From Acorus gramineus (Eukaryota > Streptophyta > Magnoliopsida > Acorales > Acoraceae): 64,000 nt of DNA. The stretch covers positions 10,660,034 to 10,724,033 of the forward strand of contig CM060853.1 of NCBI GenBank assembly GCA_030737835.1, written 5' to 3'. A model generated the notes under the pieces. The model was given only the letters and a program-made list of their open reading frames with translations. It was not told the DNA's origin and searched no databases. This document shows, in pieces, positions 1 to 12,584 of the stretch. The translations under genes were made by a program, and so were the position numbers. How positions within the stretch are numbered: position 1 is the stretch's first letter; every line of letters begins with the position of its first letter.

Positions 1-840
1 GGTGGTTGGTGGCGGTGGGGGTCGTCGGAGGGTGGTCGGAGGTGGCTGGAGGTGGTCGGGGCAGTGGGAGGGGTGGTTGGAGGCGCTCGGCAGGCTGGGG
101 GGACTGTCCCGGGCAGCAGGGAGCAGCGGCAGCGGCCAGGCAGCGCGCAGGCCGGGCGCGCGCGGGCATGCGCGCGTGCGTGCGCGGGTGTGCGTGCGCG
201 CGGCGTGTGCGTGGGTGTGCGCGGGTCGGGTGCGTGGGGCTGGTCGTGCTGGGCTCGCTGGATGGGCTGGGGGCCTCAGGCAGCACAGGCAACGAGCAGG
301 AGCCGACTGGGCGTGCGCGCGTGCGTACGCGCGAGCGTGCGCGCGGGCGTGCGCTCGGGGGAGCTGGTCGCGGCGGTGCGAGGCGTGCGAGCTGCTCGGG
401 TGGTGCTGTGCGCGAGGGGGCTGATGGCGAGCTGGTCTGGGCGCTGGTCTGGGCGCGCGCGGAGGTGCTGGACGCGCGAGTTGCTGGTCTGGGCGCGCGC
501 GGAGGTGCTGGACGCGCGGAGGTGCGCGCGGAGGTGCGCGCGAGGTGCTGGCCGAGGTGCTGGACGCGCGGAGGTGCTGGCGGAGGTGCTGGGGCGCGCG
601 CGGAGGAGGCGCGGGGCGAGGGGCTGTGCGCGAGGCGTGCGCGGGGCGCGGCGGAGCGGCGGAGGTGCGCGCGGGGCGCGCGCGGGGCGTGGAGCGTGCG
701 CACGGCGTGCGGGGCGCGTGCGGGCTGCCGCGGCTGGGCTCGGTGGACGCGCGGGGCCCCGGGCGGTGCGCGGAGTGCGCGGGCCGAGGCGCGGCGGCGC
801 GTCCGGGCGGTCGGGTTGCCGTGCGGGGGTGCCGAGGGTG
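1..840. repeat. CpG-dense low-complexity block inside the LTR
   Basis: Extremely GC- and CpG-rich DNA built from irregular copies of GCGCGCGGAGGTGCTGG and related words, ending sharply near 840 where AT content returns to normal. Long open frames on both strands are a by-product of the base composition (few TA-containing stops) and translate to Arg/Ala/Gly-rich nonsense. The solo LTR at 58395-61951 has a similar block at 60690-60965. Confidence 0.8.
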
Positions 841-1280
841 TTGGGGGTTTTGTTTGGGATTGTTGGATGTTTGGTTGTGTGTGTTATGCATTTTTGGGAT
901 AATTGTGGATTAATACTTACCAAATAATCCCTGTCTTGCAGATCTCGACGGGCGGTCGCGCGACGACCCCGATTCTGGTGAGTGGGACAATCCAACCCAG
1001 TCGAGAGGTGTTATACGCACTTGGGCGTATACCGACCTCTCCTGGGGCGTCTTGGATGAATATTAACCTGCAATAATATGTATCCATGATTGTATAATTT
1101 ATGTGTAGAATGCATGTTTCCCTAGTTTTGCATGTTAGGGACTTGCCCCTTAGGATGTGCATATGAGCCATGCAGCATGTCCCCTGTTTACATGCTAGGA
1201 AACCCGGCCTATGCATGTGTCCTACTAGTTTTATTTATTAAATTAAATGCTGGTATCTGTTAGATCGCATGCCTTAGGAT

Positions 1281-2100
1281 AATATTATAGGGAGGAGCCT
1301 TGCGAGGTCAACGCTGAGACCCGTGTTAGGGTACTCCGTGTTCCTTGTTTGGTTGTCGGGATGTCCTGTATCGGGACCTCAGGCTGCCCTCCCAAGGTTC
1401 TAGTCCCAATAATATTATAAGTAATGTTGTATGATTAGTATGATTATTAGCATGAGTAGTGAATATTATAGGGAGGAACCTTGCGAGGACAGCGGTGAGA
1501 CCCGTGTTAGGGTACTCCGTGTTCCTTGTTTGGTTGTCGGGGTACCCTGTATCGGGAACTCACGCCGCCCTCCCGAGTTTCTTTCCCCCAGTGATATTCC
1601 AACACTGCTTTTGATTGTACATGTTCCCCGCATCGTGGAGATGCACCCGGTTGAATTCTGAGGAATTCATGACAATTTGAGTTGTGATGATGTGTTGTCG
1701 GCGGATCCGAGTGGATCATATGCGTATGGGTAGGCTGTTCTGTTCCCTTCGTTGGATCCGGTAGAGGCTACCCCAGCGTTAGACAGGGCCTTCCTGACAG
1801 AGGGCTCCCATTAGTAGGCACCTCCTGATTTGGTGACGGACTGTGCTGAATGTGGGAGTAGACCAGGCGGCCTACGGAGTGGAGGGAGAGACTATCGGTG
1901 GACTAAGGGTGACCAACAGCCTAGTCAGTCCCAAAATCCTATGTCACCCGTGGTAGGGTGAGGGTGAGGGTGTAGTGGGTTGGCGATGAGCGACCTACTG
2001 GATATGTGAATGGATGATTATCAGTCCCAAAATCCTATGTCACCCATGGATGGGTGAGGGTGAGGGTGTGGTGGTTCGGCGAAGTACGAACCACTGGATT
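1281..2100. repeat. Two internal tandem duplications in the LTR
   Basis: A unit starting AATATTATAGGGAGGA occurs at 1281 and again at 1462 (period about 181 bp) and carries the shared phrase GTTAGGGTACTCCGTGTTCC. A second unit starting CAGTCCCAAAATCCTATGTC occurs at 1926 and 2022 (period 96 bp). The homologous solo LTR has its own duplication of about 173 bp (59254 and 59427), so LTRs of this family seem prone to internal duplication. Confidence 0.75.
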
Positions 2101-2631
2101 TGTGTTGTTATGTATTGATGGCTGGATAAAATAATGGAATATTGGTAAATATTGTCTGTGATGCATGGGTTGTGCTGTTCACTGAGCGTGCGGCTCACCC
2201 CTCGCATATGTTTTTCCCCAGTTGCCACTGAGCCTGAGCTGGAGCCGGAGCAGCAGTTGGAGCTTTCCGAGGGATTTCTTCAGTAGCGGAGCAGCGCTAC
2301 GTCCGCGAGTACCAGAGGCTATCAGCATCCCTTTCCTTGGCTGTATGTATTGTATTTCCGTGCTGAGCACTTGTTGTATATATTCAGTTGTATTTGTGTA
2401 TATTGGCTCTCACAGGACAGATGATTGAGTATCGAGTCTGTAGAATGTTTATTCACAGATTCAGTCTTTTGCTTCCGCTATATTGTATATATATTATGTC
2501 AGCCCTATTTGATATGTGTTGTCATTTTATTTGTGGTTTAGAGTATATACATTTGACCTCCTGTGTAGGTTTCTGATATGATATATATACATTTGCCGCG
2601 TCCCGGGGTTGGCCGCCCTGGGGCGTGACAT

Positions 2632-3627
2632 TCCTCTTCACCTTTGGGAGGAGGATAGTTTAAGTATAATTGGGAGCACCTTTGGAGTTCCATTATATGC
2701 GGACATAGCCACTAGCAGGGCTTCTTATGCCCGCATTTGTGTGGAGGTCCAGGCTCAGGGGTAACATCAGATTTTCAAGAGGTTCAGAAAAAAAAGTAAA
2801 GCAAAGCAAGTGATGCAATGGCAAGAAGTCCCAAAATCTCATAATAACAGCACAAGCAAGTTGATGGCAGATGCAATGAAATCAGGTCCTACTCATCCAT
2901 TCTGCAACTTAACTCCCTCTGAACCCACCCAACACAATGTTTCGAAGGATCTAATAGTAGCCATAGATCTAAGAGAAGCAGTGAAAGTGAACAAAGGGAA
3001 TCCTACTTCTTCTACAGTTGGAGACTTGGGAACCCTTCCATTTTTACATTTAGCATCCCCAGCTATCACTCCGGAACAAGATTCTGTCTATCAGGCTGAA
3101 CTCACAGCAGAGCAGCTCATTCAGGCTGCCCTTATGAAGGGTCTTGACCCTATTTCTGAAGAAAATTCAAACACTCTATTGGAAACTACCCCCAACATTC
3201 AAAAAATTGAGCAGGAAAACACAGATGTTAAGCAAAAAACTGTTGAGAAATTTTTACCCAATTAGAAGGTGATTTGGTTATTGATCTCTCTTCCTCTGTT
3301 GGAGCTAATGGGGAAGCTAGTGGGGGTGCTGTTGCGAACACTGCATTGATAAATTGTGCTCTTTCTCTCATGGGAAAAGAAAATCAAATAACCAAGGTAG
3401 CCATTACCTCTGCATCTCGTTACATAGGGGGAGCAACGACGAATAAGCAGGCCAATAGTAACAAAAAGTCAGCAGCATCGTCTAAAAAAGGGAAGGGCCA
3501 ACACAAAGAGGAGATCAAAGAATTCTTCAGAGACCTTGAGGACAAGGGTTCCAATCCAAGCAAAAGTGAATTTGTTACCAATCCCCATAGTTCCTCAGAA
3601 AAAGGGACTAGGAGGACTGCCACTTAA
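2632..3627 (+). pseudogene. LINE ORF1 (nucleic-acid-binding protein), 3' part, degenerate
   Basis: The frame starting at 2633 reads PLHLWEEDSLSIIGSTFGVP and then LYADIATSRASYARICVEV. This resembles the conserved region of plant LINE ORF1 (DUF4283 followed by a CCHC-type knuckle), where the phrase around ARICVEV is characteristic. An in-frame TAA near 2771 separates it from the same-frame segment ending at 3265. A frameshift near 3260 then moves into the frame ending with TAA at 3625-3627. The 3' half is polar, rich in Ser/Lys/Glu and has no recognisable domain. ORF1 proteins bind LINE RNA in the ribonucleoprotein particle. The beginning of the ORF is lost to the LTR insertion. Confidence 0.7.
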
Positions 3628-3662
3628 TTGCTTTTTGGGCCCATCCTCCATTATTGTTGTCC

Positions 3663-6600
3663 ATGGAGAGCATCTTCTAGAATGTAAGGGGTTTAATGGG
3701 AAATGAAAAGCAGTTGGATCTCAAAAATTTTCTAAAGGAACACAAACCTACTTTTGTGAGCCTTTCAAAAACAAAACTCAATGCCACTGGGCACAATGTG
3801 CTGGCACGCAAGTTACATATATACAATTCTTCATTCATTACGGGGGATGGGAGAATCTGCTTGTTTTGGAATAGCGATCTAGTTGAGGTTTCCATTCTGG
3901 AACACACCCCTCAATATGTTCATAGTCTCCTCTTCTACAAGCAGAGTCATATTTCACTTCTAGCCACCTCGGTCTATGCTTCTAATCTGTACACTGAGAG
4001 ACTCCTCCTCTGGCACAATATCTTGAAGCTCTCTGCAATTGTTCACAGCTCCCCATGGCTGGTGGGGGGTGACTTCAACGAAGTAAGGTTCAGCGGTGAG
4101 AAAGTAGGTGGGAGTTCGGTTCACACAAGGAGGTTGTGAAAATTTAACTCTTGTATTTCTCACTCTGCCCTACAAGATCTCAAAGCCTTTGGGCACACTT
4201 TTTCATGGAATAACCGTCAGGTTACTCGAATTATGTGTCGTCTAGACAGAATTCTCGTTAACTCTCATTTCATAAATGTATTCCCTCATTCAATGGTGAA
4301 CTATCTTGCTCCAGGCATCTCTGATCACTCCCCAATGAAAGTAGTTTTTGTATTGGTCTTTTCAACTAGTCCTAAGCCTTTCAAGTACTTTGAGATGTGG
4401 GAAACTAACCCTTCATTCAAAGTCACTGTGGAATCTGCCTGGAATTCAGAAGTCAGGGGCTCTCCTTTATACAAATTGGTCAAAAAGCTTTCAGTCACTA
4501 AGCTTGCCCTTAAGCAATGGAACAAGGACTGCTTCGGTCTAGTGCAGCACAAGCTTCAGAAGACATGTGATGATCTCTTGGCTGTCCAAGCTCTACTTCA
4601 TCAAAGTCCTCTTGATGCTTCCCTTCTATCTTTGGAAAAGTCAACTCGGTCAATTTACTCTGGGAGCTTGTATCAGGAAGAATGCTTTCTTCGTTAAAAG
4701 TCTCGGCAATTATGGCTCTCGGTAGGGGACTCTAATACATGTTTCTTCTATGACTCTATCAAGAGTCAATCTGTGGTTAATATTATTTGTCGGTTACGTT
4801 CGCCTTTGGGTGATGAGCTCTCTGAACCCAATTAGATCAAGAATCACATTGTGTAGTATTATACTAACCTTCTTAATCAAGATAGCGGCTCTCCTATTTT
4901 GGACTCCCCCAGTTTCAGTGCTATTTCGCAGGTTGATTACTCCAGACTTCTAGCTATTATTACTTCAGAAGAAATTCGTAAGGCCACCTTTAGTCTCAAG
5001 CCTCTTAGCTCACCTGGTCCGGATGGTTTCTCTGCCCATTTCTTCCAGTTTTTTTGGGATCTTGTGAGCTCTGATTTGGTTGAGGCCATCCAATACTTCT
5101 TCTCCACTAGGAGGTTACTCAGGCAGGTCAGTCACTCCTTCATAGCACTTGTGCCTAAAACTCTTAATGCTGATACTATGGATAACTTTCGATCAATTTC
5201 TTTATGTAATACCTTGTATAAGATTATTACCAAGGTAATGGCAATGAGGCTCTGTGATATTCTTCCTAATCTTGTTAGTGAGCATCAAGCTGCCTTCTTA
5301 AAGGGAGAAGCATTCATCACAATATTTTACTAGCTCATTAGATGGTCAAGTATCTTAGTAATAAGGGCACATCCAGTGCATGTATTAAAGTAGACTTGCA
5401 AAAGGCCTTTGATAGTGTTCGTTGGAGCTATCTTGAAGTGATCTTAAGGAGTTGTAATCTTAATTCCAACTGGATTCAACTATGTATGGAATGTATCACG
5501 TTTGCCAAATATTCAGTCATCATTAATGGCTCTCCAGAAGGCTTCTTTAATTCAAACTGTGGCATTCGACAGGGCGACCCTCTTTCTCCTCTTCTAATTA
5601 CCCTTGTAATCCAATCTCTCTCCACTCAGCTAAACCTTATGGTGAATGATGGGAGTGTGGGAAAATTTGCTCTTGGAAGATCGAATATTTCTCATCTAGA
5701 TTTTGTTGACGACTTGCTTGTCTTCATTGATACTGCCCCAGCCATTGCTTTGGTGCTTCGAAGCCTCTTCCACAATTTTGTAGGCTTATCTAGTCTCCAC
5801 CTTAACAACGCCAAAAGTCAGATTTTTACTAGTGATGGCCCTGCTTTGGCTCAATTTGCTGAGCTCATGAGCATCAGTCTCTTTTCTCTACTTGTTCGAT
5901 ATCTTGGTTTACCTTTATTTCAGGGTGCATTATCTCCTAGGTTATGCCAACCTCTTATCGATAAGATCTGTAAGCGTATCTCTTCTTGGGCAGGTCACAC
6001 TCTATCAAAATCTGGTAGAGTAGAATTGATAAGGTTAGTTCTATCTTCTTTTCAAATATTTTGGTCTTCGGCCTTTAAGATACCTCGAAGAACTTTGAAG
6101 GACGTTGAAAACTTATCAAAGACTTCTTATGGCATGGATCCTCGTATGATCATAAGGTGCATCATGTAAAATGGGATACAATTTGCAAGCCCTTTGAAGA
6201 AGGAGGCGTAGACATAAAAAGCATCCGAGACTGGTCTATGGGTTCTGCTGGAGTGCGGTTCTAGGAGCTTGTAAGCCCTAGTAAATCAATGTGGGCTTGT
6301 TGGATGAGGGAAAGATATCTGCGAAAGTGGTCTTATATACTTCAGGCTAGGGAATGGATCCTCCCAAAAGTTCGTTATCTGATCTTTGAAGGGAATACCA
6401 TAAATCTATGGTTAGATCCCTGGATAAATGGCAGAGGATTGGAGGCTATTCTAGGCCGCGTGAATTATGACTGGGGTCCACCTTCCGAAACAACTGTTGT
6501 AGCCTTCATGAGAAATGAAAAATGGCATAGACCGAACAGATGTTCAGTTGATCTGGACCTGGTTTGGTCAAAAATTCATCAATTAGAGGTTGGAGGATGT

Positions 6601-7756
6601 GGCAAGGATATCCTTATATGACCAGCTAGTAAAACTGGTGTCCTGGCTGGTGTCCTGGGGCTTTCTAAGGCTTGGAGAGCAGTTAGATCAAGGGGCGACT
6701 CTCCCCAATGGTCCAAATTGTTATGGCACCCGCTACAAACTCCAAAGCACTGTTTCCGTGCATGGCAAGCATTCCTTAACAGACTCCCCACTCTTGTTCG
6801 TATTCAGTGATGGAGCCCCTCCCTATCTCCTACCTGCCCCCTATGTACTGCTGATCCTGAGGATGTGGATCATTTATTCCTGGGATGCTCTTATTTGAGG
6901 TACATTTGGGGTAAGTTATTTCGTGATTTGTCTATTATTAGCCCGGTTCCTCGCAAGTTTGATCTTCTTTCGAGCTAGTTGGTTGCCACTGCTGCTGACC
7001 CCTCTCAAGAAAGAACTAACCCACATTGTAATCACAACAACAATCTGGTCCATATGGACAGAAAGAAACAATATAATAGGCCATTTTTTTATAAGAAATT
7101 GGATAAACTTACTCTTTTGAGGAGAATCAAGGAGAGCATTCACCTTCGAACACTCTATAAGGTTTTTTGTGTCATCTCTTCCCCGGATCATGCAAAAATA
7201 ATAGACGCTTTTGGTGTAAAGGTCATCCCAAAGGAGTAGGTCACATCCATTGTGAAGTTGTTAAGTCCTGAAGAAGGTTGGTTCAAGCTCAATACCGACG
7301 GCTCTCTAGCAAATGATCGAGGCGCTTATGGAGCATTAATTCGAGACTCCAAGTCGAAGTACATTATTGGACTGGCAGGCAGACTAGACCTCTCCACCAT
7401 AAATCTATTAGAGCTCAAAGCGATTGAACAGGGAGTCTTGCTAGGTCGTTCCTTTTTATTAAAAAAAATTGTGAATTGAAACTGACTCCACCACCGCAAG
7501 GGCTTGGCTGATTGGAAAAGGTAATATCCCATGGACTGCATATCGATCCCTTAGAAATACTCATTTGTCTCTTGCTCAGTACGATGCCTGGAAGGTGTCA
7601 CATATTCCTAGAGAGGGAAATTCACCAGCGGATCTACTTGCAGCCTATCAATCTGCGAGAGGAGAAACTATCATACCTCCATCTGATTTATGGCATGAGT
7701 TGGTAGAAGCTATTAAGAAGGATAGGCACCCAGAAGGATTCAAGAGAGTGAAATGA
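3663..7756 (+). pseudogene. LINE ORF2: endonuclease, reverse transcriptase, RNase H; degenerate
   Basis: Starts ATGGAGAGC 35 nt after ORF1. Endonuclease (AP-type EEP fold) at about 3663-4340: NVRGL near the start, WLVGGDFNEV in the middle and GISDHSPM at its end. Reverse transcriptase at about 4890-6170: SSPGPDGFSAHFFQ, KVDLQKAFDSVRW, GIRQGDPLSPLL and the catalytic FVDD box near 5700. A zf-RVT-like segment lies at about 6560-6900. RNase H is at about 7250-7756, beginning WFKLNTDGSLANDRGAYGAL. Stops or frame changes occur at 3678, 4138, 4695, about 4880, 5332, about 6170 and in several places between 6600 and 7500. Family knowledge: the endonuclease nicks the target and the RT primes on the nick. 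This copy cannot encode a functional product. Confidence 0.85.
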
Positions 7757-7950
7757 TATAATGTAAAGATCTGTCTTGTTGGCTCTTAGAAAACCACAGG
7801 GGTTTTTTTGTTAAACACTAGGGACTTCTTTCAATCTTCCTTAGTGTCCTTATTCACTCATTTTGTTTTGTTCTTTGTAAAGAACTGTGAATTTTGTACA
7901 AATTCTCACCTTTATAGTAATACAATTTTTGATTACCAATAAAAAAAAAA

Positions 7951-8545
7951 CATAATTGAACTATATATGGGATTCAACCTAAACTAAACTATATACGGAA
8001 TTCAATCATGCACTATCACAAATATAAGTGAACTGTAAATGGGATAATCACTGTCACAATTCACAAGGTGGTTTGCAGCTTTGTGAAACATCTATACCAC
8101 TTACAGCTCATAATTTTACAATAAGTATATTGATCTCTTAGCTAATGCATCATGATTCTATATATGATGGCACACTTTAATTTAGCGTGATTATACTATA
8201 TTATATTATAAAGTTTTATTGCCCTTGGTATTGCTTGATGCATGTTGTTTGTGAGTGATTTGCATGTCTCCATGACTCTTCTGACTAATGTTTGGGTTCC
8301 TCCTAAACTAACAAAATCTTTGGAAAAAGAAATTAATAAAGTGATAAATAATACTCCATAATATGGTTTAGATATATATCATTTTTGGGTGGAGTAGAAA
8401 TACATGTATTAAAAGTGAATACTTCACTCTTAGGCCCAGTTGGTGTAAGGAGGGAATATAAATGTTATTCAACAATCCCTTAATTAAATTATTCTCAATT
8501 TATGGTTGGTTGATATTGATTTATTCTGGGTGGAATAAAAACTAA
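7951..8545. other. Intergenic AT-rich DNA, no gene seen
   Basis: Flank of the LINE 3' end. No open frame with recognisable homology. A GGCCCAGTTGG motif after TTA at about 8430 looks like one end of a Tourist-like MITE, but its partner end was not found. Confidence 0.5.
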
Positions 8546-8785
8546 GGTCCCGTTTGGTATCACTTAATTAAAGTGATTCTGCTTTTAATTAAACAGGAAG
8601 CTAAAAAATGTTGTCAAATGCATTCTAAAAATTAAAGCTGGCTTAATTAAAAAATTACTTTCAACTTTTAGTGTGCAAAAAAGTTGATTTTTAAAAAGCA
8701 AAAAAAATCCTCTTTCCAAGAATCATGTTTATTTAAGCTACATTATTCAAAATCTTATTTTTAATACGTGTTTCCAAACAGACCC
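8546..8785. mobile_element. Tourist-like MITE (PIF/Harbinger type)
   Basis: Begins GGTCCCGTTTGGTA and ends TTCCAAACAGACCC, which are imperfect terminal inverted repeats. It is flanked on both sides by TAA, the 3-bp TSD expected for PIF/Harbinger. It is 240 bp long, AT-rich and without coding capacity, and the TIR resembles the GGGCCTGTTTGG consensus common in plant Tourist elements. Confidence 0.65.
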
Positions 8786-11634
8786 TAAATCTCTGACATT
8801 ATTGTGGAATAATAGAAAGCTTGACTAAGTCTATTTCACCTCTCTCACTTAACATTTATCCAGTTTTAAACTGATTCTCATGTACTCTAATTCACCATAT
8901 AATGTAACTGGGTGGAGGTCTTTTAGTCACTACTCATGGATGAAGGTTCAAAACATCACATTTCAGATGGCCCCTCCCTTGAAAAAGCTTAACCATGCAT
9001 GACTTCCAAAACAACTAAATATTTTATGTTTTATTTTTGTTAGGTAAGTTTTTTTTTTTATTATTTTGGTTTACTCTTCTCCAATTTAAAACTCTGAATG
9101 CATGATCTCTTAGTGAAGAAGAGTTACATTAACCAACCTGTCAAAAAGTGGTTCAGAAGAGTCACTTTAGCGTTCATTCTCTTTCTCCTTTGCTGGAACA
9201 CTAAAAAAAATTATGTTTGGAATCTTTCATTCATGTATTCATTATTGAATTTCTATATATATCTCATGCAAAATTTTTATTCAGAACTGGATTCCTGGGA
9301 TGTATGAATTCTATATCAGTTATCAAACTCACCCTAAATCGATCATAAATGCTGAAATGGCCACCAAGTGAAATGGTAATTACCACATTGTTAACCCTTG
9401 GACACAACCATCCTCAAAAAGTTGAAATTATTATAAAGCAGGCACCAACAAGATTTTTTTTTTTTCACATGGTCCTCCAATCTGCTAAAGATCTTCCCAA
9501 AGTTTTTCAAAACAAACAAATCATATACTTGAGAATAATATCATGCAAAGATCATGACTAGATTTTCAGTAGGTTAGGGCATCAATGTCAGAGAGGATCA
9601 TGAGAAGGTGATGAGAAAGAGATTTCTTTAGGAATATATTGTGCACGGGCATGCAAACCCTAAAAGGAAATCTAATCAACTTTTTCAGTACAAAACAAAC
9701 ACAAATTCCAATAGTACGTAGGATGTGAACCATGTAGGAACTTAAGCAAACAACAAAGTATAAGATATTGGAATATAATGAGATGATCTGATCAAACTAT
9801 AATATGGTGTAACTGTGTGTGACATTATTATAGGGAAAATGTGTAGCACCTACCAACATGTGATGGAGGAGAAGAATACGTAGGTTCATGGAAAACCATA
9901 GGTTTCTTTGGAAAATGTTTTAATAATAAATAGAAGAACAACAACCACCAACCAATTTCCCTAAAAAGATGTTGATGAATAATAATAATATTAATAATTA
10001 TTATTAATAATTCCAACTAATCTGTCCTTCTTGTCCTTGCTATGAAGTATAAACTAATCAGTTACAGCTCCATGACAGCCCTCGCATGATTAGTGGATTA
10101 TCCTCCACACGTACTCATATTTTTTATATATAGATTATATGTTCATCTTCATTATTTACAGCCCCACTTGCAATCTCACACGTTTCGAATTTTTTTTAGA
10201 AGTATGTATTTAACTAAAAAAATAATTTACATGCTCCATTAAATGCATTTTATTTTTAATTTTTTTTTGTATTTAAATAAATGTGAAGATACTGGAATAT
10301 ATATATTGCATTAGAAAATTTCATAAACCGCGTTAGTGACGTAGAGATTGCAAATGGTGCTGCAAAACGATCAACAGTCTGAGTAAGAAATGAACACCAA
10401 ATGTGAATGGTTTTAGAAAGAAATATAAACAAGCCTGCTAACTATATAAAAAATATTCATATCTACCCTGAATCTATAACCAAGATGATAAAATAATTCA
10501 ATATCTAAATGCTCAGGATGATTTAAAAACAGATACGAATATCAATTTATTTGCTTCCAACAATTTACATTTAATTATCTTGTATAGTCAATCATAATTT
10601 TTAAAATTTAAATAATCCATGTATTCTCTTTGTACTTAACTAGAAGTCCATATTTCAGATTATATCTCTCCTAACCTGATATGTAAACTTGATCATCCCA
10701 ATTGTGTCCATCTTACTTTAAATATGAGAAGATCTGAATTCAAATGTTAATATTAATTTATCCTAAAGATTTAGGAGTAGATATAGATAGTAAAGTATCA
10801 AATTCGTATTTGATCTTTTAACACGCTTACTTCAGAATCTTTTATTTAAATACAAAAAGGGCCATAAATTTGCCATTCAATCTAGCTAACCTATCAGTCC
10901 CTCTATATATATGGATCAGTCCCTATATATATATGGATGTGCTCCTTTATGTATATATAAAATGGATTGGGTGTAACATGTGCAGTGTTCGTTTTGGACT
11001 ATAAAATGGATTGGGTGTAACATTTTCCATGTGTATGTATATATAATATGGATGTGTGTAGGGGCTGATATGTGGCAGATGTTTAAGTTGTGACACCTGA
11101 TTTTGGTTTAACTAGAATAATGTTCAAAACCATGCAATGAATATTCAGCCATTCGTGCTGAGTGTGTTTTAAATAGATATGACAAATTATTGAATATTTT
11201 AAATTTCATTAACAAACTTTGTTGTATAAAGTTGTAGATTATTAGTGTGTTTGTTATTGTTTGTGTCTGGAGACAACCCACCCGTGTGTCTGAAGTCTAA
11301 GCTTATAGAATACTAACACTTGTGTTATATAAATTAAGAAATCTTAATCCAGAGAAGGGTTTGTTTGATCACACATTTAAATTTTATTTCAAGTGGCTTC
11401 CATGAAACCACATATAAAATAATGCTCATTTGATGGGTGATAATTTGGTTGTCTGGACTGGGCTCTTTTATGTTGGACTCAGCTTCATTTGGTCAAAGTT
11501 TTAATGTTACAATTATATATATATATAAAGGTAGACTAGCAACAGTTAAAAATATTTTTATTTGATAACGTTATCACTTATAATATACACAGTTAATATA
11601 TATATAGTGAAATAATAAGATATATGGTGAAATA
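8786..11634. other. Intergenic AT-rich DNA, no gene seen
   Basis: About 2.8 kb with only short open frames and no family resemblance. It has a short AAT/ATT-rich palindromic stretch near 9980-10012, repeated short ATATAT runs, and a local repeat of an 'AAATGGATTGGGTGTAACAT' phrase at about 10960 and 11003. Confidence 0.5.
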
Positions 11635-12584
11635 ATAAGATGCGGACATCATCCCCCGTACATTTACGCGCGATCAACATCTCATCATTATGCAATTAGA
11701 CTGATTTTCATCAAACTGTCAAACCCTATCCAATGAACCATATCTTCTTTCCCTAAATCATAATCCTCTTTTTACTCCCCATGATTCCCAATCTCTCCAA
11801 AAATTTTATGGATAATCTACTCACCATCCAATTCAATGGATTTTAGACAGGTGATGATGTACTTATCATTCCTGTAGAGGGGTGATATCTCCACCTTGTA
11901 AGCACTATTCAATTGCGTCCCATATGACGTGGAACATAAGACAAGAATAATGAAGAATAAATGAGAATAGCTAAAAAAAGTTATTTGTTTTAGTAGAATA
12001 AATCCCAATAGTTATGTTTAGATAAACTAGGATAAGGCTTGATAACTATTCTAAGGAAATGATGAAATTGCTTATCAAGGCTTATCTATACCAATGGATA
12101 AAAATACCCTTCTCTGTCATTTTAAAAAATTTATCTCACCTAACAGACTCACACAGATTCCAAAAACTGTCACATCTATCAAATCAATCATATATCTCTC
12201 ACACTATTCCCAAGGGGTATAATTGTCATTTAAAAAATCATAAACTCTTATTCATCTCTTATCAATCATTTATCATCACTTTATCCAAAGTGAACCAAAC
12301 AACCAAAAAAAACATTTTTACGTTTCCCAATGAGAATAACAAAAAAAACAACCAAACAAAAAGTTGCTTATTCAGCCTGGATTGTTATCTATCCCAATAT
12401 AGCTATCGGGAGTGAATAATCTAAAATCACATCCCATACAGAGGGTTGGAGTCAGTTCAATCAGACACTGACCTGACTGATTTTTTAAAGAGAATAGGGG
12501 ATCATGGGAAAAAAATAAGGGGGGAGGGGGGGATAATGAAAATCTATTTAACCAGACAGTGATAAAACAATGACCGCATCTTAT
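11635..12584. mobile_element. Probable non-autonomous DNA transposon with 15-bp terminal inverted repeats
   Basis: ATAAGATGCGGACAT at 11635-11649 is matched in inverted orientation by ATGACCGCATCTTAT at 12570-12584 (one mismatch). The 950-bp interior is AT-rich and non-coding, with short ORFs of no known family. No clear target-site duplication could be assigned, so the superfamily is undecided. Confidence 0.45.

Larger units (their letters stand above)
1..2630 (-). mobile_element. Gypsy-type LTR, 5' part, cut by the window edge
   Basis: Read on the minus strand this begins TGTCACGCCCCAGGGCGGCC at 2630 and runs off the window at position 1. The same start (TGTCACGTCTCAGGGCGGCC) opens the complete solo LTR at 58395 on the plus strand. 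The two copies share further blocks: GGTGAGGGTGAGGG-type repeats, the 'gtagcctctacc' block, an AGATCTGCAAG block and a CpG-rich stretch about 2 kb in. The junction at 2630/2631 cuts a LINE ORF1, so the LTR inserted into the LINE. The TGTCACG start suits Ty3-gypsy LTRs of the long-LTR type, but no gypsy coding sequence is present, so the superfamily call is inference. Whether this is a solo LTR or the edge of a full element lies outside the window. Confidence 0.75.
2631..7950 (+). mobile_element. Plant L1-like LINE, 5' end interrupted by the gypsy-type LTR
   Basis: Two consecutive degenerate ORFs: ORF1 with the DUF4283/zinc-knuckle-type region, then ORF2 with endonuclease, reverse transcriptase, zf-RVT and a C-terminal RNase H domain. 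They are followed by a short 3'UTR and an A10 tract at 7941-7950. This order is typical of plant L1-type LINEs that carry RNase H. The 5' part of ORF1 is missing because the LTR at 1-2630 inserted here. All reading frames are broken by stops and frameshifts, so the copy is old and inactive. Confidence 0.85.

Noticed and set aside
6-902. Long overlapping open frames on both strands in the GC-rich start
   Set aside because: Arg/Ala/Gly-rich translations in several frames at once, no domain, inside an LTR; open only because TA-containing stops are rare in this composition.
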